From assembly GCF_002009175.1 (NCBI RefSeq), contig NZ_CP018047.1, positions 5,270,001 to 5,334,000 on the forward strand: DNA of 64,000 nt. The letters are read 5' to 3'. The notes beneath the pieces were generated by a model. That model was not told the DNA's origin. It was given only the letters and a program-made list of their open reading frames with translations, and did not search any database. Both the position numbers and the translations under genes were made by a program. Shown here piece after piece: positions 1 to 8,683 of this stretch. Position 1 is the stretch's first letter. Each line of letters begins with the position of its first letter. The stretch is from Streptomyces niveus. Its GTDB lineage: Bacteria > Actinomycetota > Actinomycetes > Streptomycetales > Streptomycetaceae.

Positions 1-325
1 CGTGCCACGTCCGGTCGTCGGAGGCGAGGTCGACCAGGTCGGCGGCGGCGCGGTCGTGCAGCGAGTCGCGCTCGGTGCCGATCAGTTCGGCGAGGGCGTC
101 GTTGACGGTGACGACGGTTCCGCGCCTGTCCACGACGGCCATGGGGAGCTGGGCCGCGTTGAAGGCCGCCCGGTAGTCGCCGCGCTCCGCGCGGTCGCTG
201 TGCTCCTTGTGTGCGGGGGAGCGGGCGTCCTGTACGGCCAGAGCGTGACACTCCGTTACTGACGGCGTGGCGGAGTGGGGCGCCGCGACTGCCGCGGGCT
301 GGGGCCTTTCGGAGGTTCCGCTCAC
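1..325 (-). CDS. PAS-domain signalling protein (N-terminal part, runs off window)
   Basis: Only the first 108 codons are in the window; the rest lies beyond position 1. The GTG at 325 is preceded by GGGAG at a good distance. After about 50 low-complexity residues a PAS fold begins (FNAAQLPMAVVDRRG, then NDALAELIG), a typical sensory input domain. The output domain is not visible. In S. coelicolor the PAS-GGDEF-EAL gene cdgA lies at this place relative to adpA, so a cyclic-di-GMP enzyme is my guess; a PP2C phosphatase or histidine kinase is equally compatible with what can be seen. It is divergent from the M6 protease, with 288 bp between the starts. Confidence 0.75.
   Translation of the reverse strand, partial: MSGTSERPQPAAVAAPHSATPSVTECHALAVQDARSPAHKEHSDRAERGDYRAAFNAAQLPMAVVDRRGTVVTVNDALAELIGTERDSLHDRAAADLVDLASDDRTWH
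246..260. promoter_or_regulatory. possible BldD-type box inside the PAS gene
   Basis: The minus strand reads GTAACGGAGTGTCAC. It has the GTnAC-n5-GTnAC symmetry of the published BldD consensus with about one mismatch. It lies about 65-80 bp inside the reading frame rather than upstream of it. Seen in sequence; binding is inferred from the consensus only. Confidence 0.3.
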
Positions 326-613
326 GGCTCGCTCCCGCAGTGCAGTGGTGTCGTACAGGGGTGTGATTCGCGATGATCGGTGCAGGAAAGTCTGCCGATC
401 ATAGAGGCAGGCCGGTCGGCCGTTCCAGCTCTCCGGCGGTGAACCGGGGCGCACGAGGTCGACGCCGATCGACGCACGATCGTTTCTGCGCGTCTGTGGC
501 GCGACCCGTCTCAACCCTGATCGATTGTGACTATCCGTGATCCGCCGGGGGTGTCGGTCCGCTCACCCAACTGGGCCAGCGGAACAGGGCGTATCGCGGC
601 AAAAGGACAGAAA
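326..613. other. divergent intergenic region
   Basis: This region separates the PAS gene from the M6 protease and must hold both promoters. I see no convincing extra gene. Only the two ribosome binding sites at its edges can be supported. Confidence 0.5.
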
Positions 614-1894
614 GTGAGTGAGCTGTCCCGCATTCCGCAGCCGGAGGTCCACGTGGAGCGTCGCCTGACACCCGGGGGAGTGGACCGGCCGCGCCTGCGC
701 AGTACGGCCGCGGCCTTCACCTCCCTCGTCGCGGTCGCCGCCACCTCACTGGTGGCCGGCCCCGCCGTCGCCGACCCCGCAGGACCCTGTGCCCTCCCGC
801 GTACCACCGCGCACCACTCGCTCGGCCTCGACACCTGGAACGCCTCCTATCCGCGCCCGGCCAGGACCCTCGACGCGGTCATGGTCTTCCTGTCCTTCCC
901 GGACGCGGCCCCGCGCATCGAGCCCGCCGATCTGGTGGCCGACCACTTCCCGGCGACCAGCAGATTCTTCGAGCGGGCCTCGTACGGGAAGTTCGCGCTG
1001 CACCCGCATCCCCGGCTCCAGTGGATCGACATGCCGCGCGCGTCCACCGACTACGCCATAAAGCGCGACTGGGAGCCGGCGATGCGCACGGCGTATCTGC
1101 GGGACGCGCTGGCGGTCGCCGATCCGGTGATCGACTTCTCGCGGTACGACGTCGTCTACCTGGTCGCGGACCCGGACGCGCCCGGCGTGGACTCCGACGC
1201 GACGAAAGTGGTCAACTTCGATCACCCGCTGACCGCGGACGGCACGGACATCAAACGTGTGGTCACCGTCTTCGAGCGGCACCCGCCGGACCGCAACGTG
1301 CTCGCCCACGAGACCGGGCACGTCTTCGACCTGCCCGACCTCTACCACCGGCCCACCGACGGCAAGGGCGACTGGGACACCCATGTCGGCGACTGGGATG
1401 TGATGGGCAGTCAATTCGGTCTGTCGCCGGACCTGTTCGGCTGGCACAAGTGGAAACTGGGCTGGCTCGGCGGGCGCCAGGTGAGCTGTGTGAAGCCCAC
1501 CGGCAGCAGCATGCTCACCCTGGAACCGCTGGACGCCGCGCCCCCGGCCGGCGCGAGCGCCGGGACCCGGCTCGCGGTGGTCAGGACGGGCGAGCACTCG
1601 GCCCTGGCGATCGAGGCGCGCGGCTCGACCGGCAACGACGCCACCACCTGCACCGAGGGCGTGCTGATCTACCGGGTACGGGGCGAGACGGAGTCGGGCG
1701 GCGGCCCCATCGAGGTGGTGGACACCCACCCGGACAGCGAGGCCTGCTGGGACCAGTCGGTCTACCCGCCGCTGGCGGACGCGCCGCTGGGGGTCGGGGA
1801 GACGTTCACGGTGCCGGGGGAGGGCACGAAGGTGGAGGTGGCCGACCGTACGCGGACGGGAGCGTGGACGGTCAAGGTGACGACGGGGGTGTGA
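614..1894 (+). CDS. secreted M6-family zinc metalloprotease
   Basis: A 426-residue exported protease. The GTG at 614 follows an AAGGAC-like ribosome binding site. A signal peptide is clear: basic residues, a hydrophobic stretch (SLVAVAATSLVAG) and an Ala-x-Ala cleavage site near residue 57. The zinc site is HETGHVFDLPDLY, the extended HExxH-type motif of M6 (immune inhibitor A-like) peptidases; the Met-turn candidate is DWDVMGSQ about 20 residues later. Conserved cysteines in the C-terminal half suggest a disulphide-stabilised extracellular enzyme. It is monocistronic and followed by a hairpin shared with the tRNA gene. The substrate is unknown; family members degrade host or environmental proteins. 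Confidence 0.9.
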   Translation: MSELSRIPQPEVHVERRLTPGGVDRPRLRSTAAAFTSLVAVAATSLVAGPAVADPAGPCALPRTTAHHSLGLDTWNASYPRPARTLDAVMVFLSFPDAAPRIEPADLVADHFPATSRFFERASYGKFALHPHPRLQWIDMPRASTDYAIKRDWEPAMRTAYLRDALAVADPVIDFSRYDVVYLVADPDAPGVDSDATKVVNFDHPLTADGTDIKRVVTVFERHPPDRNVLAHETGHVFDLPDLYHRPTDGKGDWDTHVGDWDVMGSQFGLSPDLFGWHKWKLGWLGGRQVSCVKPTGSSMLTLEPLDAAPPAGASAGTRLAVVRTGEHSALAIEARGSTGNDATTCTEGVLIYRVRGETESGGGPIEVVDTHPDSEACWDQSVYPPLADAPLGVGETFTVPGEGTKVEVADRTRTGAWTVKVTTGV

Positions 1895-1943
1895 GGGGTG
1901 GTGGGGCTGGGTGTCGGGCGGCGTGTCGGGCGGGGGCACGAAA

Positions 1944-1969
1944 AAGCCCCTCGCTCTCGCGAGGGGCTT
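1944..1969 (-). terminator. rho-independent terminator of tRNA-Lys
   Basis: An 11-bp perfect stem (AAGCCCCTCGC with its complement) and a 4-base loop. Read on the minus strand it is followed by a run of five T, so it best serves the tRNA gene; it may also stop the convergent protease transcript. Confidence 0.85.
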
Positions 1970-1979
1970 CTCCCGTCTG

Positions 1980-2053
1980 TGCGCCGCCAGGGACTCGAAC
2001 CCCGGACCCGCTGATTAAGAGTCAGCTGCTCTAACCAACTGAGCTAGCGGCGC
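1980..2053 (-). tRNA. tRNA-Lys (anticodon CTT)
   Basis: A full cloverleaf: acceptor stem GCGCCGC/GCGGCGC, D-loop, anticodon loop CTCTTAA giving anticodon CTT, and T-arm GGTTCGAGTCC. The discriminator is A and no CCA is encoded. It is followed directly by its terminator. Confidence 0.97.
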
Positions 2054-2136
2054 TTGCTGACGTCGTAGACCTTAGCACCAGGATCGGTGCGAAGAAAAAT
2101 CGATATGACAGGCCCCGGAAGGCGCTGGATCGCTGC

Positions 2137-2799
2137 TCAGGGGCGGGTCCCCGGCAGTCTGGTCACCGAGCCGTCCCGGGGGCGGGCGACCGGGGTCCGC
2201 AGGGTGGGACGGCTCGCCCGTACGCAGGCCCACAGCAGGACCTCGGGCCCCGGCAGCCACGGATGACGGGTGTCGGGGGCCACCACCCAGCGCGGCGCCG
2301 GGCCGATGGCGGGGACCAGCGACGGTACGGTCACCGCGTCGCCCGCACCGTGGCAGAGCAGCGGCGGAACGGTCGGCGGCGCGCCCTCCGGGGTGGAGCG
2401 GCCCCACTCCTCCCAGGACAGCAGCGAAGGCAGCCGCTGGGCCGTGCCGGGGGCCGCGAACAGCATCATCCGGCCCCGGTGCGTGGCGACGGGCCCGGAG
2501 CCCGGCCCGTCGGACCACAGCCGGTCGAGCATGCGCCTGCCGAAGACGGCGGGCACGTTCACGATGTCGAAGAGGACGCCGCAGGGCAGCACGCCGGGTG
2601 CCGTCGGCCTGGCCTCCCAGAGGGAGAGCGTGGAGCGGGGGTACGGCCCCGCGGAGGCGAGCCATCCGGCGCCGGCGGCGGTGACCTGCGCGGTGTGGTG
2701 ACGGCCTTCCTCGCGGAGGTAGGTGAAGACGTCGGTCCGGCGCTCGTCGTCGCAGGCACCCGGGCTCAGAGGGGATTCATCTCGCAGCCATGCGCTCAT
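2137..2799 (-). CDS. conserved hypothetical protein (primase/polymerase-fold-like)
   Basis: A 220-residue soluble protein. I chose the ATG at 2799 because the open frame upstream has no ribosome binding site and is low in complexity. It has no signal peptide or membrane segment. Small Streptomyces proteins with the same phrases (PCGVLFDIVNVP, GRMMLFAAPGTAQRLP, WVVAPDTRHPWLPGPEVLLWACV) are commonly labelled bifunctional DNA primase/polymerase-like; I recall this resemblance but see no catalytic acidic triad, so activity is doubtful. It lies between tRNA-Lys and a small hypothetical gene on the same strand. Function unknown. Confidence 0.7.
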   Translation of the reverse strand: MSAWLRDESPLSPGACDDERRTDVFTYLREEGRHHTAQVTAAGAGWLASAGPYPRSTLSLWEARPTAPGVLPCGVLFDIVNVPAVFGRRMLDRLWSDGPGSGPVATHRGRMMLFAAPGTAQRLPSLLSWEEWGRSTPEGAPPTVPPLLCHGAGDAVTVPSLVPAIGPAPRWVVAPDTRHPWLPGPEVLLWACVRASRPTLRTPVARPRDGSVTRLPGTRP

Positions 2800-2931
2800 G
2801 ACGACTACATCTACCTGGAGTAACCGAACCGTTCCGGGGAGTTGCGTGAAACCGGGACAGGGTGGGGCGGGAGCGCGTAACCTACGGCCCGGCATATGCC
2901 AGGGGGGCGGGCGCGTTGCGGAGGGGCCCGT

Positions 2932-3279
2932 TCACTCCCCGGGCGTGCGCCCGTTGCGCAGCAGATCCCGCCCGAACTCCACCATCTTCTTGGCGTAGTC
3001 CTCGGTCCACTGGGCCCGCTCGGCGATGTCGGCGGGCGTCAGCCGGTCGAACCGCCGGGGATCGGCGAGCTGCGCGGCGGCGACGGCCTGGAACTCCACG
3101 GCCCGGTCGGTCGCCGCCCGGAAGGCGAGCGTCAGCTCGGTGGCCCGGTCCAGCAGCGCGCCCGGGTCGTCGATCGACTCCAGGTCGAAGAAGTGCTCCG
3201 GATCGGCGGCCGCCTCGGAGGGCTCGAACAGCAGCGGAGCGGGCCGCAGCCGTCGCTGACTCGACTCGGATTCCGCCAT
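2932..3279 (-). CDS. conserved hypothetical protein, 115 aa
   Basis: The start at 3279 is supported by a strong AGGAGG ribosome binding site. The protein is Ala/Arg/Glu-rich and predicted helical, with no membrane segment or cysteine. Recognisable phrases are FFDLESIDDPGALLDRATEL and RFDRLTPADIAERAQW. I know of conserved Streptomyces proteins like it but no function. It stands alone, 164 bp downstream of the helicase gene on the same strand. Confidence 0.75.
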   Translation of the reverse strand: MAESESSQRRLRPAPLLFEPSEAAADPEHFFDLESIDDPGALLDRATELTLAFRAATDRAVEFQAVAAAQLADPRRFDRLTPADIAERAQWTEDYAKKMVEFGRDLLRNGRTPGE

Positions 3280-3443
3280 GTGTTCCTCCTGCTGCTCCTG
3301 GTGGGGGCGTGTGTGATGTCGTACGTGCCCTTTCGGCCACCGTCCATTGTCCCGCCCCGCGCAAGGGGGCCTCACGGTTCTGTCAGCGGGCCGCCTCCGG
3401 CGGCGTGCGGGGCCGGGGGTCGGCCCGGTGACCGGGGTCGGGT

Positions 3444-4799
3444 TCAGGGTTGCCAGGGGACGCGGTGTTCGGAGAGGTGGGAGAGCACCGCGTGGTTCGC
3501 CTCCCACCCATCAGGGAACTTGATCGTCACGCCCAGTTGTACCGGCTCCGTCGAAGGGTGTTCGTCCAGCAGTTCCGGGACGCCCGCCCGGCAGACCACG
3601 ATGCAGGCGTGCCGGTGCCGCGAGGTGAGCACGCACAGGCGGCCCGTCTCCAGATGGAACGCCGTCGCGTCCGGGCGGCCCGAGAGCGGGTGCAGGACGA
3701 CCGTGACGTCGAACTCACGGCCCTGGAGCCGGTTCGCCGTGTCCACGGCCACGCCCGTCACCCCCAGCTCCGCCAGGGCCGCCCGGATCGCCGCCGCCTG
3801 GTCGCGGTGCGCCGTGCCGACCGCCAAGCGGTCGGCCGTCAGCGGCGCCGCGTCCGGGCCGCGCTCGCCGACCGTCGCGCCGCCCCGGTCCAGCAGCCGC
3901 CGGACGACCATGGCAACCGCCCGTACCGCCTCGGGGTCCGTACGGGGCGTACGCCGCGCGGGCAGCTCCAGCAGACCCCAGCCGGACGCCGCCGCCTCGT
4001 CCACCACCCGGTCCGGGCCCGAGCCGTCGGAGGGCACGGCGAAGGTGAGGCGCCGGTCCGCCGGGCCCGTACCGCTGCGGAACGGCGTGTACGGGTAGAA
4101 CGCGTCCGACACCAGCGGCGCCGCCGACGCGGGCAGCCGCCACGACACCGGCAGCCGGTGCTGCGGCAGTTCGGGATTGTGCGCCAGGAGCGTGGCGACC
4201 GCGCTCGCCGACGGGTCGTAACTGAGCCCCGCCCACTGGTCCGCGCCGACCACGCTGAACGGGTCCAACTGGCCCGGATCGCCCACGAACAGCGCCCGTT
4301 CGAAGAGCCCGGCCACGGCTAGCAGCGCGTCCGAACGCATCTGGTACGCCTCGTCCACGATCGCGTGCCGCCACGGCTCGACGCCCTGCACATGCGCCCA
4401 CTTCGCCGCCGTCGACACGACCACGTCGAGGCCCGCCAGATCGCCGGCCTTCGCCGACTTCCGTACGGACGGCAGCTCGTTGAGCGAGGGGTCGTACGGA
4501 TCCGGGTCGTTGCTGTGCAGCCGGCCCACCGGCAGGCCGGGCGCCTTCTCGGCGAGGCGCGTGACCAGATCGTCGACCTGGGCGTTGGTCTGCGCGACGA
4601 CCATCAACGGCCGCCCCGCCGAAGCCAGTTCGAGCGCGGCGCGCACCACGAGCGTCGACTTGCCCGCGCCGGGCGGCGAGTCGACGACCACACCCCGGTA
4701 CGCGCCGTGCAACGTGTCGTACAGGATCGCGTCGGTGGCCCGCGTGGCCTCGGCGCCGGGGTCGAACCCGGCCCGGTCGGATGCGACGGCGGCGGTCAC
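3444..4799 (-). CDS. superfamily 1 (Upf1/Dna2-like) DNA/RNA helicase
   Basis: A 451-residue ATPase. Motifs in order: Walker A PPGAGKST (42-49), motif Ia AQTNAQVDDL (69-78), Walker B DEAYQ (149-153), motif III GDPGQLDP (173-180), the VSWRLP arginine, motif V NRLQGREFDVTVV, and motif VI LTSRHRHA. These are the SF1B helicase motifs. Its ATG overlaps the stop of the 561-aa gene (ATGA), so the three genes 6472-7719, 4796-6481 and 3444-4799 form one translationally coupled operon. With the Fe-S nuclease at the head of the operon this resembles a Dna2/AddB-type helicase-nuclease split over separate proteins. A role in repair, end processing or defence is inference. Confidence 0.88.
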   Translation of the reverse strand: MTAAVASDRAGFDPGAEATRATDAILYDTLHGAYRGVVVDSPPGAGKSTLVVRAALELASAGRPLMVVAQTNAQVDDLVTRLAEKAPGLPVGRLHSNDPDPYDPSLNELPSVRKSAKAGDLAGLDVVVSTAAKWAHVQGVEPWRHAIVDEAYQMRSDALLAVAGLFERALFVGDPGQLDPFSVVGADQWAGLSYDPSASAVATLLAHNPELPQHRLPVSWRLPASAAPLVSDAFYPYTPFRSGTGPADRRLTFAVPSDGSGPDRVVDEAAASGWGLLELPARRTPRTDPEAVRAVAMVVRRLLDRGGATVGERGPDAAPLTADRLAVGTAHRDQAAAIRAALAELGVTGVAVDTANRLQGREFDVTVVLHPLSGRPDATAFHLETGRLCVLTSRHRHACIVVCRAGVPELLDEHPSTEPVQLGVTIKFPDGWEANHAVLSHLSEHRVPWQP

Positions 4800-6481
4800 A
4801 GGAAGTCCTCCTCGGTCACCAAATCAGGCAGCGGCAGCGGCGTTGGCGGCTGTGGTGCCTCATTGGCGGCACCGGCAACCGGGTCCGGGGCGGCGGCGAT
4901 CGCGGCCGTAACGGCGACCGCACCCGCCCCCTCAACGCTCGGCGGCCCCCCGTGCGTCCACGGCGTCTCCTCCGTGGACGGCAGCTTCGGCCCGCCCCGC
5001 TGGTCGTGTTCGAACAGGGTCCAGGCGATCCGGTCGCCCTTCTCCGGGAGCGACCCCTCGGCCGGCTCCTTGCCACGGCCCATCCGGTCCGTCAGCCGTA
5101 CCACCAGCGTGCCGTCCCCCGCCGGGTCCCAGCCGACGAACTCGGCCGACTGCGGCTTGCCGTCCAGCGACCGGTAGACCTTCGTGCGCTCGCCGAGCTG
5201 CGGACTGTCCTCGCTGTACAGCGTGATCAGCGGGCGCGGGCTGGGGCGTTTGCTCTCGCTGTACGCCATCACCACGTCCGTCACCTCGCCGATGAACGCC
5301 TCGCCCGCCAGCCTGCGCCCCGCCAGCACCAGCGGGTCGTCCAGCGCCTCCTGCGCCTCCAACTGCCCCTGCGCCGTCTCCCGCGAGGCGAGCTTCTGCG
5401 CCGCCGTCACCGCGTCGTCGTGCCGGGGCTGTGGCGGCTCGCCGGACCGCACCCGGTCACGGTGGCCGGTGAAGGACCAGCGGTCGCGCGTCCAGCGGTC
5501 GGCGACGCGCGCCCCCTCCGGCAGCTCCCGCAGCAGGTCGAGCCCCCGCCACACCGCGTCCCACGTCGGCCGCGCCTGGCTCTCCAGCAGCGCCCGGATC
5601 TCCCGCTCGGCCCTGGTCAGCCGCCCCAACTGCTCGTCCGCGCCCAGCCCGTCCTCCGCGGCCCCGAGCGACTGCCGCGCCCGGTCGTACTCGTCGATCG
5701 CGGGCGCCAGCAGCCTGTTGTCGAACGCCGGGTCCGTAGCCGGACCCGCGGGCGGGCAGAGCAACTGGCCACGGCCGTCCCGTGCCGTCTCCGCGCGGAG
5801 CGCGGCGTCCCGGCCCGAACCGCCGTCCGGCGGGTCGATCCAGGCCAGCAGCGCCCCCAGATGCTGGTCCTCCAGATTGGACTGCCCCGTCGCCCAGTGC
5901 CTGTTCAGCAGATCCGTCGCCGCCAGCAGCAGCGACGACCCCGGCACCCGCGCCCGCTCCCCGTAGTGCGTCAGCCAGCGGCCCAGCAGCGGCACGCGCG
6001 CCGGCGCCGGATACGGCGTGTCCGGGTCCTGCTCCGCCGTACGCCGGAACCGCATCGAGCGCCCCAGCAGCCGTACGAAGTCCACCCCCGGCCGGTTCGG
6101 CACGATCAACTGCGGCGCGTCCACGCACAGATCGACCTCGACCTTGACGCGCTTGCCCGTCTCCGGGTCGGTCTCGCCGCGTTCCGCCGGCTCCACGTCG
6201 TCCGCGTACGCGTCCAGATGCGGCAGCAGCACCTCAGCCAGATCGGCGAGGAACGCGAAGCGCAGATCGCGGTCGCGCGGCTGCGCAACGGTCAGCAGGC
6301 GCGGCGCGTCACGGTCCGTACCCACGAGCGCGCCCAGCGGGGCACCGGCCTCACCGGCAGTCGTGAGCGGCACGAAGACGAGCGGGCGCGCCGACAGCCG
6401 GCGGTGGCACACGGTGGCCAGCGGCTGCGCGCGACCGCTCTCCACCGCCTCCAGCCGGGCCAGTGTGCTGATCAGCGACAT
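4796..6481 (-). CDS. unknown protein of nuclease-helicase operon, 561 aa
   Basis: I do not recognise this family. It is acidic, soluble and has no signal peptide. The N-terminal third is mixed alpha/beta, the middle is helical and rich in Arg/Glu (the LTRAEREIRALLES region), and the last third looks beta-rich (ITLYSEDSPQLGERTKVYRSL, then LVVRLTDRMG), followed by a Pro/Ala-rich tail. I see no nucleotide-binding or nuclease motif. It starts 10 bases inside the upstream nuclease gene and its stop overlaps the helicase start. The tight coupling suggests a structural or DNA-binding subunit of the same complex. Confidence 0.8.
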   Translation of the reverse strand: MSLISTLARLEAVESGRAQPLATVCHRRLSARPLVFVPLTTAGEAGAPLGALVGTDRDAPRLLTVAQPRDRDLRFAFLADLAEVLLPHLDAYADDVEPAERGETDPETGKRVKVEVDLCVDAPQLIVPNRPGVDFVRLLGRSMRFRRTAEQDPDTPYPAPARVPLLGRWLTHYGERARVPGSSLLLAATDLLNRHWATGQSNLEDQHLGALLAWIDPPDGGSGRDAALRAETARDGRGQLLCPPAGPATDPAFDNRLLAPAIDEYDRARQSLGAAEDGLGADEQLGRLTRAEREIRALLESQARPTWDAVWRGLDLLRELPEGARVADRWTRDRWSFTGHRDRVRSGEPPQPRHDDAVTAAQKLASRETAQGQLEAQEALDDPLVLAGRRLAGEAFIGEVTDVVMAYSESKRPSPRPLITLYSEDSPQLGERTKVYRSLDGKPQSAEFVGWDPAGDGTLVVRLTDRMGRGKEPAEGSLPEKGDRIAWTLFEHDQRGGPKLPSTEETPWTHGGPPSVEGAGAVAVTAAIAAAPDPVAGAANEAPQPPTPLPLPDLVTEEDFL

Positions 6482-7719
6482 CCGGCGACCACGCCTTCCG
6501 GGACGGACTCCAGCGCCTCGGCGCGCAGCGCGGCGGCCCGCCGCAGCGCCACGACCGTCGGATCGTCGTCGGCGATCCCGGGCGCCGTCCCGCCGCGCGC
6601 CGCCGCCAGGACGGCGCCGACCGTCGTCAGGCCGCCCAACTCGCCCCGTACGCCCCGTCCCAGCGCCTCCACGGCCCCGGCGGAGCGCGCCCGGCCCCGG
6701 CAGTGGAAGGCCAGCTCGCAGGCCGCCAGACACTCGGGTGCGTACGCAGCCGTCACCGCGTCGACCGCCGCCGTCAGCTCGGCGGACGAGCACCGCTCCA
6801 GATCGAAGCTGGTGCCCTCCGGGAGCGTCGCCGCGATGTCCTCGATCCGGGTCAGCCGGGTCAGCTGCCGCCGGGTCACCGAACGCTGCTTGCGTACGTC
6901 GACGACCGACGCGGTCGGCAGGTTGGAGAAGTCCCTGGGGCAGACCAGCAGCACCGAGTGGTCCACCCGGGCGCCGGTCACCCGGTCGGCGACCCGCTCC
7001 AGCGCCAGCACGTACACGGCGGCCTGCCGCGCGGCGGCGCCCACCTTCGACGCGTCGGCCGAACTGTCGATCATCGGGAAGGACTTGATCTCCACGACCG
7101 TCCACCGGCCGTCCGGATGCACCACCACGGCGTCCGGCTCCAGATAGGCGGGCGAGCCCGCCACCTCCAGCGCGAGCAGCGGATGCACGAGCAGCGTCCA
7201 CGCGGCGGCCCCGGCGGTGGCGCCGGTCGCCTCGCGCAGCGCCAGCGCCGTACGCGCCGCGCGACCCTCGGGGCCGGCCGCCGACAGATCGGGGACACGC
7301 ACCTCACCGGGCACCGGCTGAGGCGACCCCGCGCCCATGCGCTCGTGCAGCAGCCGCATCAACTCCGTGCCGCCGTCGGCCTTGACGCGCGCCTCGAAGG
7401 CATTGCCTCGCATGAACGCGAACTGCGACTGGCCGAACGGCGCGGGGGAGCCGAGCGCCGCCGCGAGCGCCGTCTTGTCGACCCCGGCGCCGTCCAGCAG
7501 CGCACGGCGTCCGCAGCCGGGATTGGCGGCGAGGGCGGCCAGCGCGCGGGCGTCCAGCGGATGCGGCGCGACGTCCGGTCCGCGCAGCTCAGCGAGTCTT
7601 TGCCGGAGCGTCGTCGGTCGCGGCTCCGCTACTGCCGGGGGTGCCGGTGCTGCTGTTGGTGCGGGTGCGCTGCCCGGGGAATCGCTCACCCGGGGAAGTC
7701 TCGCATCCGTCACTGACAT
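6472..7719 (-). CDS. RecB/Cas4-like PD-(D/E)XK nuclease with probable Fe-S cluster
   Basis: A 415-residue protein with the RecB-family nuclease motifs: an acidic residue in RGNAFEARV (E109), D196 in EPDAVVV, ExK in VVEIKSF (E210, K212) and QxxxY (Q232-Y236). A cysteine early in the chain (C69, NPGCGRR) and three late ones (C330, C334, C340; C-x3-C-x5-C) match the layout of the Fe-S clasp in AddB, Dna2 and Cas4. The start is uncertain: the ATG at 7719 lies 131 bp inside the preceding PAP2 gene and lacks a clear ribosome binding site, and the first 40 residues are Pro/Ala-rich. First gene of the three-gene helicase-nuclease operon. Confidence 0.85.
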   Translation of the reverse strand: MSVTDARLPRVSDSPGSAPAPTAAPAPPAVAEPRPTTLRQRLAELRGPDVAPHPLDARALAALAANPGCGRRALLDGAGVDKTALAAALGSPAPFGQSQFAFMRGNAFEARVKADGGTELMRLLHERMGAGSPQPVPGEVRVPDLSAAGPEGRAARTALALREATGATAGAAAWTLLVHPLLALEVAGSPAYLEPDAVVVHPDGRWTVVEIKSFPMIDSSADASKVGAAARQAAVYVLALERVADRVTGARVDHSVLLVCPRDFSNLPTASVVDVRKQRSVTRRQLTRLTRIEDIAATLPEGTSFDLERCSSAELTAAVDAVTAAYAPECLAACELAFHCRGRARSAGAVEALGRGVRGELGGLTTVGAVLAAARGGTAPGIADDDPTVVALRRAAALRAEALESVPEGVVAGCR

Positions 7720-8683
7720 TCGGAGGTTTGACCGGGGACTTGGCCACCGCGGCCCGGCCCGGGGAGTTCGCGGCCGGGGTCTTCGCGGCGGGGGTTTGCG
7801 CGGCGGGGTTCTTCGTGATCGTGGACTTCACGACCTCGACCGACTGACGCCGCTGCCCGGGCACCGATCCCGGCCCCGCGGTGAGCGGCAGCCGCGCGAG
7901 CCTGCCCACGAACGCGTACCGGTCGGCAGCGCGCGTCCAGACCCGGTCGGCGGCCCGCAGCGCGGGCGCCGTCAGCAGCGCGCCCGCCCCCATCACGAGG
8001 CCGCCGGCGACCGCGTCGAGGAAGTAGTGGTTCGCCGTCCCCATGACCACGATCACGGTCAGCAGGGGATAGACGATGCCGAGGACCCGCATCAGCGGCG
8101 TCCTGCCGTGCCGCCACAGCAGCACTCCGCACCACAGCGCCCAGCCGACGTGGAGACTCGGCATCGCGGCGTACTGGTTGGTCATCCCGCCCAGCCCGCG
8201 CGGCGCGCTCGCCTCGGCGCCCCACCAGCCGTACGAGCTGTACTGGGCCATCGTGTCGACGAACCCGTACGACGCGTCGAGCAGCCGCGGCGGGCAGGTC
8301 GGGAGCAGGGTGAACCCGACCAGGCCGAGCAGTGTGGAGAGCATCAGCCAGGTCCGTGCCGCGCGGTACCGCGCGGGGCGGCGGCGGAACAGCCAGATCA
8401 GCACGGCGGGAGTGACGAGGTAGTGCAGAGTGGCGTACGCGAAGTCGGCGGGTATGCCGATGGCCGGCGTACTGGTGAAGAGTCTGTTGAGCGGATGTTC
8501 GGCGTTCAGGAAGAACGCCTTCTCTATTCGGAGGATCGCCAGACCGTGGTCCACCGCCGTCGACACGTCGCCGCGCGCCAGAAGTCTGCCGGCCGAGTAC
8601 GCCCCGTAAACCACCACCAGGAGCAGCAGTTCGGCCCACCAGCGGGGCCGGTGGGCGGTGCGCGCATGAACGATCTGCGGCAT
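7589..8683 (-). CDS. PAP2-superfamily integral membrane protein
   Basis: 364 residues from the ATG at 8683, which has GAGGGAG upstream; an ATG at 8710 is possible but weaker. It has about six membrane helices and the lipid-phosphatase/phosphotransferase signature: PSLHVGWALWCG (PSxH) and NHYFLDAVAGG (HxxxD), as in PAP2 and AUR1-type inositol phosphoceramide synthase-like proteins. The third arginine-bearing motif is less clear. The C-terminal 90 residues are Pro/Ala/Lys-rich, probably cytoplasmic, and run 131 bp over the start of the nuclease gene. Likely role: phospholipid or polyprenyl phosphate chemistry at the membrane. Confidence 0.85.
   Translation of the reverse strand: MPQIVHARTAHRPRWWAELLLLVVVYGAYSAGRLLARGDVSTAVDHGLAILRIEKAFFLNAEHPLNRLFTSTPAIGIPADFAYATLHYLVTPAVLIWLFRRRPARYRAARTWLMLSTLLGLVGFTLLPTCPPRLLDASYGFVDTMAQYSSYGWWGAEASAPRGLGGMTNQYAAMPSLHVGWALWCGVLLWRHGRTPLMRVLGIVYPLLTVIVVMGTANHYFLDAVAGGLVMGAGALLTAPALRAADRVWTRAADRYAFVGRLARLPLTAGPGSVPGQRRQSVEVVKSTITKNPAAQTPAAKTPAANSPGRAAVAKSPVKPPNVSDGCETSPGERFPGQRTRTNSSTGTPGSSGAATDDAPAKTR

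Noticed and set aside
4781..7147. Long plus-strand open frame opposite the nuclease operon
   Set aside because: It is the antisense shadow of two strongly supported genes; its translation is Arg/Pro-rich with no motif, as expected from high-GC third positions.
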